Assembly: GCA_944389815.1 (NCBI GenBank)
Contig: CALXNS010000125.1
Location: forward strand, 61,038-125,037
From: an uncultured Victivallis sp.
GTDB taxonomy: Bacteria > Verrucomicrobiota > Lentisphaeria > Victivallales > Victivallaceae
Direction: 5' to 3'
DNA: 64,000 bases
The notes below the pieces were generated by a model. The model ran no database searches and had not been told where the DNA came from. It saw only the letters and a list, made by a program, of their open reading frames with translations. The first letter of the stretch is position 1. Each line of letters starts with the position of its first letter. A program made the translations under genes and the position numbers. This document shows positions 8,732-19,691 of this stretch, one piece after another.

Positions 8732-9523
8732 ATGCGCCAGAAACTTTTGCTGCTGCTCGCAGTCGTATTCGGACTGCTGGCTTTCATATTGACATATCAA
8801 CAACTTGAGGCGGAAAAACGCCGCCTCCAGGGCAACGCCGAAAAAGTCTTCCTGATCCGGGTCACGCGCAACATGGCCGAGAACGAGGAGATCACCGAGG
8901 CCGACATCGCCCGCTTCCCGGCGGAACGCACCCGCGAAGCGCTGGCGATCAGCCGGGAGATCCCGTGGAGCGAAGCCTCGCGCATCATCGGCCGCAAACT
9001 GGAAACCTCGATCGTCGCCGGGCAGACGCTTTTGAGCACCGATTTGAAACTGCCCACCCAGCGCCAGGGCTTCACCGCGGTCATTCAGCCGGGGCGGCGG
9101 GCGGTGGCCATTCCGATCGACCCGGTTTCTTCGGTCAATTACCTCGTGCAGCCCAACGACAATGTCGACGTGATCGGCACCTTCCGTTTTCCCGACGTGC
9201 GCGGAGATACCGCGCTCGATACGATCACGCTGACCATTCTGCAGGACGTCAAGGTTCTGGCGGTCGGGAACCGCTGGGGCGCGCTGGCCGGCGCCGACCC
9301 CAACGGCACCCGCAATTACGGAACCGTTACGCTGCTGCTCTGGCCGGATGAAGTGGAAATGATCGTCTTCGCGTCCCAGAAAGGAAAACTGTCGCTTTCT
9401 CTGCGCAATTTCGAAGACGAACGCATCGACCGCGACATCGAAAGCCGCAGCGTGAACTTCAAGCTTCTCGAACAGGAGATCCCCAAATACAATCAGCGGC
9501 GCGAAGAACGTCGGCAACTCTGA
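8732..9523 (+). CDS. cpaB: Flp pilus assembly protein CpaB/RcpC
   Basis: Periplasmic/inner-membrane component of the Tad (tight adherence) pilus machine, 263 residues. It has an N-terminal membrane anchor (LLLLLAVVFGLLAFILTY) and an SAF-type domain around residues 45-110 (MAENEEITEADIARFP). The RcpC-type core is GRRAVAIPIDPVSSVNYLV, then NDNVDVIGTF, a hallmark of CpaB proteins. The start ATG 8732 has AAAAGGAG eight bases upstream. The open frame extends 1.1 kb further upstream, but that part is antisense to the heparinase gene. It is first in the cpaB-cpaF-tadB-tadC operon. Confidence 0.88.
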   Translation: MRQKLLLLLAVVFGLLAFILTYQQLEAEKRRLQGNAEKVFLIRVTRNMAENEEITEADIARFPAERTREALAISREIPWSEASRIIGRKLETSIVAGQTLLSTDLKLPTQRQGFTAVIQPGRRAVAIPIDPVSSVNYLVQPNDNVDVIGTFRFPDVRGDTALDTITLTILQDVKVLAVGNRWGALAGADPNGTRNYGTVTLLLWPDEVEMIVFASQKGKLSLSLRNFEDERIDRDIESRSVNFKLLEQEIPKYNQRREERRQL

Positions 9524-9558
9524 AGCAGACCGCCCCGGAACCGGAAGGGAACCCTCTC

Positions 9559-11257
<1,699 letters not shown>

Positions 11258-11265
<8 letters not shown>

Positions 11266-12154
11266 CTTGCTGCTCAATTACTCCTTCTGGCCGAGTTTTT
11301 TCGCGTTTCTGAGCGTATTTCTCGCGGCGACGGTGCTGATCGAATTCGGCATCTACACCGCGAACCGCTATCGCGAACGTTTCCTTCAGGAAGCCGGCGC
11401 GGAACTCGACGACATTCTGCTGCAGATGCCGGCGGGACGGATTCTCGATCTGAGTCTGGCGCTCAGCTTTACCGGCGCGGTGCTGACGCTGCTCGGAGTG
11501 ATGACGCGCGAACAATTCTCCTGGCAGTGGGCGCTGTTTCTCACGGTCGCCGTCGCAGGAGGGTGTTTCCCGCTGCCGCGCCTGGTGCTGCGCTGTCTGA
11601 AGAAGCGCCGGCTGCAGAAATTCAACATTCAGCTCGAAGAAGCGCTCGGCATGATCTCAAGTTCACTCAAGGCCGGATTCAGCATCAATCAGGCGCTCGA
11701 TGAAGTCGCCGCCCAGAACTTCGCACCGGCCTCGGTCGAGTTCCGACTGCTCACACAGGAAATCCGACTCGGCGTGCCGCTGGAACAGGCGCTGGAAAAC
11801 ATGAACCGTCGCCTCGAATCCGATGATTTCGAACTGGTCACCTGTGCAATTTTAACCGCCCGTCAGACCGGCGGCGAACTGACTGGAACACTGGAGCGCG
11901 TCGCGGCGCTGATCCGGGAACGGGTCCGGATCAGCAATAAACTGCGTGCGCTCACCGCGATGGGGCGATTGCAGGCGGTGCTGATCGGTTCGATGCCGTT
12001 TTTTCTGCTGTTCGCGTTGAATTACGTCGCGCCGCAGGGGATGATGAGCGCCTTCTTCGATTCGCCGTTCGGAATTGCGGCAATCATATTGGTGGTGGTG
12101 CTCGACGTGGCCGGATTCCTGGTGATCCGGCGGATCACGACGATCGAAGTTTGA
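11258..12154 (+). CDS. tadB: Tad pilus inner-membrane platform protein TadB
   Basis: Polytopic inner-membrane protein (298 residues) with a T2SSF domain that, with TadC, forms the platform through which the CpaF ATPase extrudes pilin. There is one N-terminal TM (~9-30), two TMs around 60-110, the cytoplasmic helical T2SSF segment (EEALGMISSSLKAGFSINQA, then LTARQTGGELTGTLERVA), and two C-terminal TMs. The longer frame from 11129 lies inside cpaF. ATG 11258 is chosen because it gives the family N-terminus and an eight-base overlap with the cpaF stop, which implies coupled translation. Confidence 0.88.
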
Positions 12155-12178
12155 AAACGGGAGGCGCGAAACGGATTC

Positions 12179-13054
12179 ATGACGCAGTTTCTTTTGCAGT
12201 TCGCGGCGGCGGCGGCAGCGGGAATCTCCCTCACCTGCCTGAGCCTCTTTCTGCTGCGGGCGCTGCAGGGGGTGGAGATCGAACATCCGGCGGAATTCGA
12301 CAAACCCATTCCGCTGCTGTTCCGCCTGGTGATTCCGTTCCTGCCGGGAGCGCGGCGTTTCGCCGCGTCGGCGCCGTGCCGGAAATGGAGCATCATTTAC
12401 GCGCCGCGGCTCTGGATGGCCGGTTACGGCGAAATCTTCACCGCGACGGATTTCGTCGCCATCCGGCTGCTCTTCCTCTTCGTGGCGTTCGCAGTCCTGG
12501 CGCTCGGGGCGCTCGGCGGCCATCTGATCCTGCCGCTGATACTGGCGATATTGCTGGCGCTCTATCCGGGAATCTGGCTGCAGGCAACGATCAAGAAACG
12601 GCACCTTTCCATCATGAAGGCGCTGCCGAACGTCCTCGATCTGCTGACCCTCTCAGTGGAATCCGGGCGGGATCTGATCTCGGCGCTGCAGGACATCCTC
12701 GCCCGGCGTAAAATGGACGATCTCGGGGAAGAATTAACCCGGACGTTTCAGGAGATTCAGCTCGGCCGCAAACGCACCGAAGCGTTGCGTGCGCTTGCCG
12801 ACCGGGTTCGGCAGCTGGACCTCACGTCGACGATCAATTCGATCATCCAGGCGGAGGAACTCGGCGTGAGCATCGCCCGGCAACTGCGCATTCAGGGGGA
12901 TATGCAGCGGAACAAACGCTTCACGCTGGCGGAGAAACTTGCGAATGAAGCTTCGGTCAAAATCATCATTCCGGTGGTGCTGTTCATATTGCCTGCGGTC
13001 TTCATCATTCTGCTCGGGCCGCTGGTGCTTTACACCGCCCGGCTCTTCCGTTAA
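12179..13054 (+). CDS. tadC: Tad pilus inner-membrane platform protein TadC
   Basis: Second T2SSF-domain platform protein (291 residues), partner of TadB. It has an N-terminal TM (~3-26) and two TMs at ~95-135. The cytoplasmic domain carries MKALPNVLDLLTLSVESG, characteristic of TadC, then IIQAEELGVSIARQLRIQ, and it ends in a C-terminal TM. GGGAGG lies 12 bases upstream of the ATG. It follows tadB by 24 bases. No Flp pilin, prepilin peptidase, TadE/F or CpaE gene is nearby, so the rest of the machine must be encoded elsewhere. Confidence 0.87.
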   Translation: MTQFLLQFAAAAAAGISLTCLSLFLLRALQGVEIEHPAEFDKPIPLLFRLVIPFLPGARRFAASAPCRKWSIIYAPRLWMAGYGEIFTATDFVAIRLLFLFVAFAVLALGALGGHLILPLILAILLALYPGIWLQATIKKRHLSIMKALPNVLDLLTLSVESGRDLISALQDILARRKMDDLGEELTRTFQEIQLGRKRTEALRALADRVRQLDLTSTINSIIQAEELGVSIARQLRIQGDMQRNKRFTLAEKLANEASVKIIIPVVLFILPAVFIILLGPLVLYTARLFR

Positions 13055-13065
13055 AGGGCGCGGCG

Positions 13066-13509
13066 ATGATTTACAATCTTGATACGCGAACTTACCTTGC
13101 CGAACACCCGGTCACCGCGCTCGGGTGGTGGATGCGGCTGCGCGGCATGATCGGCCGGCGTTTCATCCGGGGAGAATTCGACGCGATGGTTTTTCCGCGT
13201 TGCAACTGTGTGCATTCGCTGGGGATGGGCATTCCGATCGATCTGGTGTTTCTCGACCGGGACTCGGTCGTGGTCGGGCTTCGCCGGAATTATCCGCCGT
13301 GGGCGCTGCTGCCGCGCGGCTGCCGCAAAGCGGTGACGACGATCGAGCTTCCGGCGGGAACGATTCAGCGGACCGGAACGGAATTGAATCATAAAATAAA
13401 TTTAAATTCAATATTGACGTCGGAAGCGATTGAAAAATTGAATCCGGGCGCTATCTTAAACGCGGAGATCCTGCCGCGGAACGCGGCAGAGCGAAACGGT
13501 TTGAATTGA
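13066..13509 (+). CDS. DUF192 family protein
   Basis: Protein of 147 residues whose first ~105 match the DUF192 pattern: GWWMRLRGMIGRRF, CNCVHSLGMGIPIDLVFLD and ELPAGTIQRTG. DUF192 proteins often carry a signal peptide, but this one does not. Function is not established. The usual domain ends near residue 108; the last ~40 residues (from NHKINLNSIL) are AT-rich and carry a promoter-like sequence for the next gene, so they may be a low-constraint tail. It sits 12 bases after tadC. DUF192 genes occur next to Tad clusters in several phyla, but the meaning is unknown. Confidence 0.75.
   Translation: MIYNLDTRTYLAEHPVTALGWWMRLRGMIGRRFIRGEFDAMVFPRCNCVHSLGMGIPIDLVFLDRDSVVVGLRRNYPPWALLPRGCRKAVTTIELPAGTIQRTGTELNHKINLNSILTSEAIEKLNPGAILNAEILPRNAAERNGLN
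13430..13457 (+). promoter_or_regulatory. possible internal promoter for the FHA gene
   Basis: TTGAAA (13430-13435), 16 bases, TATCTT (13452-13457), preceded by an AT-rich run at 13390-13415 that could act as an UP element. It lies inside the 3' end of the DUF192 gene, 68 bases before the FHA gene start. Confidence 0.35.
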
Positions 13510-13524
13510 AAGAACAGAGAAGCG

Positions 13525-15117
13525 ATGAAAATATCTTTTGTCAACGGCAGCCGCAGCGGCGATACAGTTGAATTCTCGGTTCCGGAAATTACCATCGGTC
13601 GGGAGGACGACAACATCCTCCGGCTTCCGTCCGAAGGTGTTTCGCGCTACCACGCCCGGCTTCATCAGAACGCGGCGGGCGTCTGGAGCGTAATCGATCG
13701 CGGCAGTACCAACGGAGTGAAACGCAATGGCGTGCGTATTTTCGGAGAGCGTGAAATTTTTCCCGGCGATGAACTGACCATCGGCGAACAGGTGATCCGG
13801 ATTGAATCGTTTTCGAACGAACCGCCCAAGGTGATTTTCAATCCGATCCCCTCGCACACCGCCGTCATCTCCCCGGAAGAACTCGGCGTAGAAGCGAGCG
13901 ATGCGCCGGAGGTCGCGCCGGGAGTTGCAATCGAGTCGATCGCGCCCAGAAACATCTCCCCGAAGTCGAAATTGAAATCAACCGCATCGACATTGGATAT
14001 AGAGCCGGAACCGGAATCAAAATCGGCAACGGAGTCGGACGCTTCTCCGATGGGAGAAAATTCCGCAGAACCCGCCGGTGCGATTGCCCAGGCGCTGCGT
14101 TCCGGCGCGTTCAATCTCTTCGGAGGAAAAGGCGGCGTTCCGCCGAATCATTCCGGCGGGGCGGCGGATTCGAACATGACGCCGGAAGCAGATCGGAAAC
14201 GGGGAATCTCCAACCTGACATTTTACACCATTCTCGGCTGCCTGGTCGTAGTGGTGATCGTGGCCTGTCTGCGAGGCATTCCTGGAATGACGCCGGCACC
14301 GGCGCCGGAACCGCAGGAAAAGGCGCGTCCCGGCTTGACGATGGAATACAGCAAAAAAATCATCAGCGATGATAATATTTTCCGTTTTGCACTGGTATTG
14401 GAGATTCCGGGGGACCGGGAAAAGCCGGGCAGAGCGGAATTTACGATCGACGACATCGGTTCGCTGCGCTGTTTCCGGAAGGAGTTTGAAATCGGGCATG
14501 AAACACTCGATCTGCTGCGCGGCAAAATCGACGCCTCCGGCATCTGGACGATGAAAGCTCCGGACGCCCTGCGCGATTCCGGTGGGACATACCGTTCGCT
14601 GGTGCTGGCGGAAGAGCCCCGGGTGGTTCGATTTGAGGTCGGGGGGAAATATCTTCCACCCGAACTGGAGAAGGTGGAAACGGCCGTGACCGATTTCGCC
14701 GAAACCTACGGATTGCAGACCATTTCGCTGACGCCGGACGAACTGCTGTCGCTGGCGAGGAACGCCTTCGGCAAAGCGGAGGATCTTTATGACAACCGGG
14801 AGGCGAAATTGAGCAACCTGCGCGATGCGATCATCCGTTATCAGCTGGTGGTCAATTACCTGGAACAGTTTTCGCCGCCGCCGCCGATGTGGGATCGCGC
14901 CCGCAAAAAACTCAAGGAAGCCGAAGAACTGCGGCGCCGCAAATTAGACGCGTTGGAACTGGAACGGGTTCGCCTGGGAAATATCCGCGACCTGCATCAG
15001 ATGCGGCAGGTATTTCTGCAGGTCATGGAGTTGATGCCGGCGGATTCGAAGGAATTCGACACTGCCCGGCAACGTCTGTTTAAACTCGACCAGCATCTGG
15101 GAGACAAAAAGCGATGA
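13525..15117 (+). CDS. FHA domain membrane protein
   Basis: Protein of 530 residues. Residues ~1-95 form an FHA phosphopeptide-binding domain (TIGREDDNILRLPSEGVSRYHA and the RGSTNGVKRNG turn). A low-complexity acidic/Ser-rich linker covers ~110-220, one TM lies at ~233-250 (FYTILGCLVVVVIVACL), and an extracytoplasmic part follows with a helical C-terminus (NLRDAIIRYQLVVNYLEQF, then RKKLKEAEELRRRK). This topology suggests a phospho-signal receptor linked to an envelope domain. Its stop overlaps the next start as ATGA. Together with the FHA-CpaF fusion it argues for phospho-regulated pilus or envelope function. No specific role is known. Confidence 0.78.
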   Translation: MKISFVNGSRSGDTVEFSVPEITIGREDDNILRLPSEGVSRYHARLHQNAAGVWSVIDRGSTNGVKRNGVRIFGEREIFPGDELTIGEQVIRIESFSNEPPKVIFNPIPSHTAVISPEELGVEASDAPEVAPGVAIESIAPRNISPKSKLKSTASTLDIEPEPESKSATESDASPMGENSAEPAGAIAQALRSGAFNLFGGKGGVPPNHSGGAADSNMTPEADRKRGISNLTFYTILGCLVVVVIVACLRGIPGMTPAPAPEPQEKARPGLTMEYSKKIISDDNIFRFALVLEIPGDREKPGRAEFTIDDIGSLRCFRKEFEIGHETLDLLRGKIDASGIWTMKAPDALRDSGGTYRSLVLAEEPRVVRFEVGGKYLPPELEKVETAVTDFAETYGLQTISLTPDELLSLARNAFGKAEDLYDNREAKLSNLRDAIIRYQLVVNYLEQFSPPPPMWDRARKKLKEAEELRRRKLDALELERVRLGNIRDLHQMRQVFLQVMELMPADSKEFDTARQRLFKLDQHLGDKKR

Positions 15118-16433
15118 AATTGGTATGGTTGTTGCCGGTCGGAGTGATGATGTTTCTCGCGTTGGTGACCGGCTGTGAGAAGGAACCGCCGCCGCGGGCG
15201 GAAATCGTATTCACCGGCGATCCCGGAACGACGGTGCATCTTCGCGACCGTGTTTTTCATCTGTCGAAGGGGAATCTTGGTCTGCTTCTGCCCGGGGGGA
15301 GTTATTTTTTCCGATTCACGGCTCCGGGCAAAGTCGGCGAGTGGCAGAATATCCAGTTGAAGGCGGGAGAAAAGCGGAATGTTGCCCTGAAGCTGCAACC
15401 GCAGCGATCCGGCGTGTTGATTGAGAGCAAACCCGCGGGCGCGGACGTGGTAATGGACGGGAAAAGTGTCGGAACGACGCCGCTGGTGATCGACAACCTG
15501 CCGGTGGGGAAGTATTCGGCCGAACTCCGGCTCAAAGGCTACGCCGTCCGAAAGGTGGAGTGGACGCTGGAAGATGAACGGCCACGCTCAGTGAAAGTGG
15601 ATCTGAACTCGAATATCGGCAAATTGGAAGTAACGAGCAAGCCGGCGAAAGCGCAGGTGCTTCTGGATGGAAACGTTGTTGGAGCGACGCCCTACTCCAC
15701 GGAGTTGGAAGAAGGGAAATATACGTTGCGTCTGGAGCATCCGGGCTTCACGCCGCAGGAACAGCCGGTGGTTGTCACGAGCGGCGAAACCGCCAGTGTT
15801 GATTTGCAGTTGACGGCGCTTCCGGGAGGGATTCAGGTAAATACGAACCCGGAGGGGGCGGTGGTGATTCTGAACGATCAGCGCCGGGGCTTGACGCCGT
15901 GTCGAATATCGGATCTCAAACCGGGGATCTATGAATTGCGCGTGGAGAAAGCCGGTTACGATCCGGAAGAGAAGACGCTGGAGGTGACTTCGGGATTTCA
16001 GGACGAACTGCATTTCGATTTACTGAGCAGCACCGGCAGCGTAGAGTTCGACGTGCGGCCGGCGGGAGTCACGGTGATGCTGGACGGGGAAGTGATCGCA
16101 TTGACGGAGGAGGAAGGGGACTCGGGAGCGACAAAATTGATCCGTAAAGCGGGAATTTCTCCGGGAACGCACAAATTGACGATTTCGCATCGCTTCGCCT
16201 ATCCTCAGAGTCGCATCGTGGAGTTCGAGGTGACCAAGGGCAAAACAACCCGGCTCAAGCCGCTGGAGTTGTGGATTGCGAATTGTGAGCTCAAGTACAA
16301 GGACGGCCGTGTGGAACGGGGAGCGTTGTTTTTCGAAAACGACGAATTCGTTCAATTCGGGCCGGAACCGGGGATCAAGATTCAAATTGAAAAATCCCGG
16401 CTGGAATCGGTTCGCAAGCTGACCTTCGAGTAA
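15114..16433 (+). CDS. PEGA-repeat lipoprotein
   Basis: Predicted lipoprotein of 439 residues, with a signal ending LALVTGCEKEP (Cys ~22). At least three PEGA repeats follow: GVLIESKPAGADVVMDGKSV, then LEVTSKPAKAQVLLDGNVV, then IQVNTNPEGAVVILNDQ. Each is followed by a G-TP-x(8)-L-x-G-Y/E-x-L pattern, the short beta-strand surface module. A more divergent fourth starts at VEFDVRPAGVTVMLDGEVI. The last ~60 residues (GRVERGALFFENDEFVQFG) form a separate domain. PEGA domains occur on envelope proteins and are thought to bind surface or peptide ligands. It is translationally coupled to the FHA protein, so the pair may act together. Confidence 0.82.
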   Translation: MKLVWLLPVGVMMFLALVTGCEKEPPPRAEIVFTGDPGTTVHLRDRVFHLSKGNLGLLLPGGSYFFRFTAPGKVGEWQNIQLKAGEKRNVALKLQPQRSGVLIESKPAGADVVMDGKSVGTTPLVIDNLPVGKYSAELRLKGYAVRKVEWTLEDERPRSVKVDLNSNIGKLEVTSKPAKAQVLLDGNVVGATPYSTELEEGKYTLRLEHPGFTPQEQPVVVTSGETASVDLQLTALPGGIQVNTNPEGAVVILNDQRRGLTPCRISDLKPGIYELRVEKAGYDPEEKTLEVTSGFQDELHFDLLSSTGSVEFDVRPAGVTVMLDGEVIALTEEEGDSGATKLIRKAGISPGTHKLTISHRFAYPQSRIVEFEVTKGKTTRLKPLELWIANCELKYKDGRVERGALFFENDEFVQFGPEPGIKIQIEKSRLESVRKLTFE

Positions 16434-16460
16434 AAAATCCGGGAAAATTCCATTTAATTC

Positions 16461-16489
16461 TTGCATAATTGCGGATACAGGATTATTTT
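16461..16489 (+). promoter_or_regulatory. predicted promoter of tRNA-Pro
   Basis: TTGCAT (16461-16466), 17 bases, TATTTT (16484-16489). The tRNA 5' end is 13 bases downstream. Confidence 0.6.
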
Positions 16490-16501
16490 ATGGATTTCAA
16501 G

Positions 16502-16578
16502 CGGGGCGTAGCGCAGTGGCTCAGCGCGTCTGCTTTGGGAGCAGAAAGTCGCGGGTTCGACCCCCGCCGCCCCGACCA
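16502..16578 (+). tRNA. tRNA-Pro (anticodon TGG)
   Basis: A full cloverleaf is visible: acceptor CGGGGCG (16502-16508) pairs with CGCCCCG (16568-16574), with discriminator A and an encoded CCA at 16576-16578. The anticodon stem is TCTGC/GCAGA with loop TTTGGGA, giving TGG. The T arm is GCGGG-TTCGACC-CCCGC. The acquired islet begins about 290 bases downstream, not directly at the 3' end. Confidence 0.95.
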
Positions 16579-16870
16579 TTTTTCAATTCTCCGCCCGGGA
16601 GATTCCCTGACGGCACTTTACAATTCCCGTGAACGGAAGAATCGATTCCTTTTCCTCCGAATCGGCGACAATAGAGAGCTGCCGGAGGTCGCGCTTGGAT
16701 TGAAGGCCCTCTGCGAACCGCTGTGGAGTGATTTCCAGGGAGATAGACAACCATCCGGGAAAACAGTTGCAGGAGAGATCGCGAAGGTGCGCGGCAACCG
16801 CCCGGTTTCGCCGGAGGGGCGGAAAAAACTTATATTGCCCCCATTGAAAGATGTGCTAAATTAAGAGAGT
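16579..16870. other. intergenic stretch between tRNA-Pro and IS256 remnant
   Basis: No supported gene. Two open frames (16469-16864 plus, 16521-16754 minus) translate through the tRNA and are artefacts. There is no attachment-site-like repeat of the tRNA 3' end within this stretch. Confidence 0.5.
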
Positions 16871-17913
16871 CGGTAGTGTCCGAAATTTTGCGCACATTTT
16901 GAGAAAGGGCACTTGAACAAAAGGTCTGTTTTCTAACTGATTATAGTGACCAAACTCTAACCACGAAAGGGAAACAGGCCATGGAAAATGTAGCGCAAGA
17001 AAACGAAAAGGCAATCTCCGGAGCAATTAAACTTGATGGAAATGAGATTCGGACGCATCTCGACGGACTGGTCCGACGTCCGTCGAGGATACATTGAATG
17101 CACTTCTGAATGCGGAAGCTGACGCGATCTGCCAGGCATCGAGGGATCAGCGCAGCCCGGAGCGGCAGGGTACGCGGGCCGGAAGCGATAAACGCAAACT
17201 CCTGACAAAAGCTGGCGAAGTGGAACTTCACGTTCCCCGTCTGAGAATGTTGCCGTTTGAAACGCAGATCATTGAGGGTTATAAAATGAAGCAGGAGAAC
17301 AGCGGCGAAGAAGCCCTGATCGAGATGTTATCTGGCGGAAGTGTCCGTTCGGCGCGTGGAGGATATCACCAGCGCCCTGTGGTGTGCAAAGGTCGGTTCC
17401 AGTTCGGCTGGTGGATTAAATTAAAAAATTTTCGGCCAAATTAAGATGGAAGTCTGATCGTTTCGGATAAATGTCAGAGATTGATTGCATGCCATGAAAC
17501 GGAAGCGGATCGCAAGTTTTGTAGAAACCAGCGCAGAGGAGACGTTGTCTTATATGGATTTCCCGTATGAACACTGGAGCCGGTTACGGACAAATAACGG
17601 TCTCGAGCGCATCATGAAAGAGATTCGTCGCCGTACCCGAGTGGTCGGAAGCTTTCCGGATGGGTACTCGGCTATGATGTTGGTCGGAGCCAGGCTCTGG
17701 CATATTTCCACGACAAATGGGGAACTCGGCAGTACATATGAGTGCTTACAAACTTTACGAAGGCGATATAAGGCAAAAATGCGGAAGGCCCCGCCTTCGC
17801 AACCGACCTGCTCCTTAAGAGCGCTCCAGTCGGTTGCTTCGGCTGCGCCAACTCACATTTGTCATCTGTAATCATTCAGAAACAAATGTGCGCAAAATTG
17901 CGGACACTACCGC
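16871..17913 (+). mobile_element. degenerate IS256-type insertion sequence
   Basis: Bounded by 29-bp terminal inverted repeats at 16871-16899 and 17885-17913 that differ at a single base (the A/C after GTCCG). The element is about 1.04 kb, shorter than intact IS256 relatives (about 1.3 kb), because the middle of the transposase gene is missing. No 8-9 bp target duplication is evident at the flanks. A third, isolated copy of this end sequence occurs at 63011-63038. Confidence 0.8.
16981..17871 (+). pseudogene. IS256/mutator-family transposase, frameshifted and internally deleted
   Basis: The reading starts at ATG 16981 (MENVAQENEKAISGAI) and shifts frame near 17082, where it would continue as VEDTLNALLNAEADAI. 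That frame then carries the N-terminal domain KRKLLTKAGEVELHVPRLR to about 17340. Homology breaks off near 17400 and resumes at about 17500 with the C-terminal GLERIMKEIRRRTRVVGSFP and MMLVGARLWHIS. The region that should hold the first two catalytic Asp residues of the DDE triad is deleted, so the transposase cannot be active. Confidence 0.82.
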
Positions 17914-18019
17914 CGTAAATCACAATAAACAAAGAGATTGCACGTCAGGGATGTTATGTCACCAACACCGGGAAATCCCGCATGAAAAAAATTCTGGTGC
18001 TGAAACAACAAACATGGAA

Positions 18020-19228
18020 TCAAATGTAGTCGGAAATATAAGCTTTCTCCTTGATGATCAATCGTTCCAGTAAATTCAGCGTGTCGGAATCGGTTTTGAT
18101 TCTTCCCTTCCGGAACAAACTGGAGGGAGATTTATAGCTGAGCAGCAGAGCAGTCAATGTGCCGATATCCAACTCGACCAGACGGCTGGACTCTCCTGGT
18201 GCGACACTGACTGAACCATTGGAATCAATCCGCACAGAGAACGACTGATTGTTCCACTCCAGAAACGGATCCCGCACCCGCAAAGTGAACTCCTCATCAC
18301 CCTGAAAATTCGTGAAACGGTACTGTTTCATAAATTGCACCACATCCACAATCCGCCCCATGATGTAAGGGCGGATCGTTTCCCGGATGTCGCTGTCCTC
18401 CAGCCAGAAGGCGATGGATTCGTTGGAGTAGTTGTTACCGACGACCTCATCGACCATGGATTCATGGGCGCTGATGTATTTCCACAGCCCCATCCACGCA
18501 TTTGTGTCGAGATAGATCATCTCCTTGATGTGCATGACATTGTCTTTGATTAAATAGACCATGTATCCGGTCGGGGCGGCGCTGTCGTCGTAGTAAATGG
18601 CTATAGTAGTATCTTCGACATCCCATCGCCAATACTCCTCCCACGCAAGTTCGTTGCGCAGCAGACAGCCGTGAGTCTGGGTTGCGAAAATGTTATGGAG
18701 CCGTTTTAGATCGGGATGAGTGGTCTCGACACGACGAACCCATCCGCCGACATTGATTTTGTGTGGCAGCTGACTGTCCTTGATCCGGAAGGACATCTTG
18801 TCCGAAATAATTTCCCACCCTCGATGGCGATAGAGCGGAATGGAAAAAGGATAGAGAATGGCCAAACATTCGCCCAGTTCCCGCATTTCCTCAAGACTGT
18901 GTCGCATTAGAACAGACATTAACCCGAGTCCGGTATATTCCGGATAGGTGGCGACGCTGGTGACGAATCCGATTCTGCAGATCCGGTTAAATATATTCAT
19001 TTTAAGCGGATAAACCGCGAATTGCGAGGCCAGTTTTCCCTGATCAAACCAACCGATCACGCGAGCCTTTTCCAGCACTGGCATTTTGGATTGGCGAATA
19101 TCCTCATTTTCCCAGCCGTAATCCAGAAGTTGTTTCTCTGTCACCTGAAAAGCGTAACGCAGCAGGTCGTTGTATTGTTCGAGATCATTTCCCGCTGTCA
19201 ATTTCCTGAGCTTCATTTCCGTTGTCAT
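18020..19228 (-). CDS. Eis-like GNAT N-acetyltransferase
   Basis: Protein of 402 residues with the three-part Eis layout. An N-terminal GNAT domain carries FVTSVATYPEYTGLGLMSVL, the acetyl-CoA loop corresponding to R/Q-x-x-G-x-G/A, with Y replacing the usual Arg. A second GNAT-like half (~150-290) and a C-terminal SCP2-like sterol-carrier domain (~300-402) follow. Eis relatives acetylate amines on aminoglycosides, peptides or proteins; the substrate here is unknown. Codon use is visibly AT-richer than in neighbours, and the gene lies between an IS256 remnant and an IS3 fragment, which supports acquisition by transfer. The Shine-Dalgarno GGGGAG comes from the junction with the IS3 end. Confidence 0.78.
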   Translation of the reverse strand: MTTEMKLRKLTAGNDLEQYNDLLRYAFQVTEKQLLDYGWENEDIRQSKMPVLEKARVIGWFDQGKLASQFAVYPLKMNIFNRICRIGFVTSVATYPEYTGLGLMSVLMRHSLEEMRELGECLAILYPFSIPLYRHRGWEIISDKMSFRIKDSQLPHKINVGGWVRRVETTHPDLKRLHNIFATQTHGCLLRNELAWEEYWRWDVEDTTIAIYYDDSAAPTGYMVYLIKDNVMHIKEMIYLDTNAWMGLWKYISAHESMVDEVVGNNYSNESIAFWLEDSDIRETIRPYIMGRIVDVVQFMKQYRFTNFQGDEEFTLRVRDPFLEWNNQSFSVRIDSNGSVSVAPGESSRLVELDIGTLTALLLSYKSPSSLFRKGRIKTDSDTLNLLERLIIKEKAYISDYI

Positions 19229-19243
19229 TGCTCCCCCCCAAAC

Positions 19244-19691
19244 TGGACAACTTTTATTAAAAGATTTGGTGTAAAATCCTTTGAGTTACTATATCCCACA
19301 GTTTGCCGATTGCAAGTTCCGGAATAGACATCATCCGGCTCCGATATCGAAATGCCGAATGAATCCGCCTGGAGTTGTAGAAATTTACAGAATGCTGCCC
19401 CCCCGGAGCGGAGCTGCTGTTGACATACGCCTTGATTTGGAACGCCTCATATTTCAACGCTCACCTGAGTCGCCCAGACCCGTCCATGCTGATCCGAATG
19501 CCATGAGCCCGGAATTCCGCCACGAACATTGAACTGATAAACCGGCTCCCTCGATCCGAATTGAAAATCTCCGGTTTTCCGTAGGAATCCATTGCCGTTT
19601 TTAACGTTTCAACACAATGAAAAGCGTCCATTGCATTCATTACGTCGTAAGAAAGAATTTTGCGGATGAACCAGTCGCTGACTCTCATCAC
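19244..19691 (-). mobile_element. IS3-type insertion sequence fragment
   Basis: The end sequence starting TGGACAACTTTTATTAAAAG at 19244 recurs, diverged, at 63062 and 63898. Inside it, on the minus strand, are the integrase-core and C-terminal parts of an IS3-family transposase. The distal end of the element is not recognisable, so this is a truncated copy. Confidence 0.7.
19257..19691 (-). pseudogene. IS3-family transposase, truncated and frameshifted
   Basis: Two pieces are visible. 19691-19461 encodes part of the rve integrase core (DWFIRKILSYDVMNAMDAF, then KPEIFNSDRGSRFISSMF, with the D of the DDE triad, then HGIRISMDGSGR). 19457-19257 encodes the C-terminus (VNFYNSRRIHSAFRYRS). A frame change and loss of the DNIFIERLW-type segment lie between them. 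The N-terminal part and orfA are absent. Confidence 0.75.

Noticed and set aside
8540..9517. N-terminal extension of the heparinase frame
   Set aside because: Runs antisense through cpaB and lacks homology; ATG 8539 has a good ribosome-binding site and promoter.
16502..16578. tRNA-Pro as an integration attachment site for the islet
   Set aside because: No repeat of the tRNA 3' end was seen at the far side of the islet, and no integrase is present.
16469..16864. 131-residue ORF over tRNA-Pro
   Set aside because: Its start and first third translate the tRNA gene itself.
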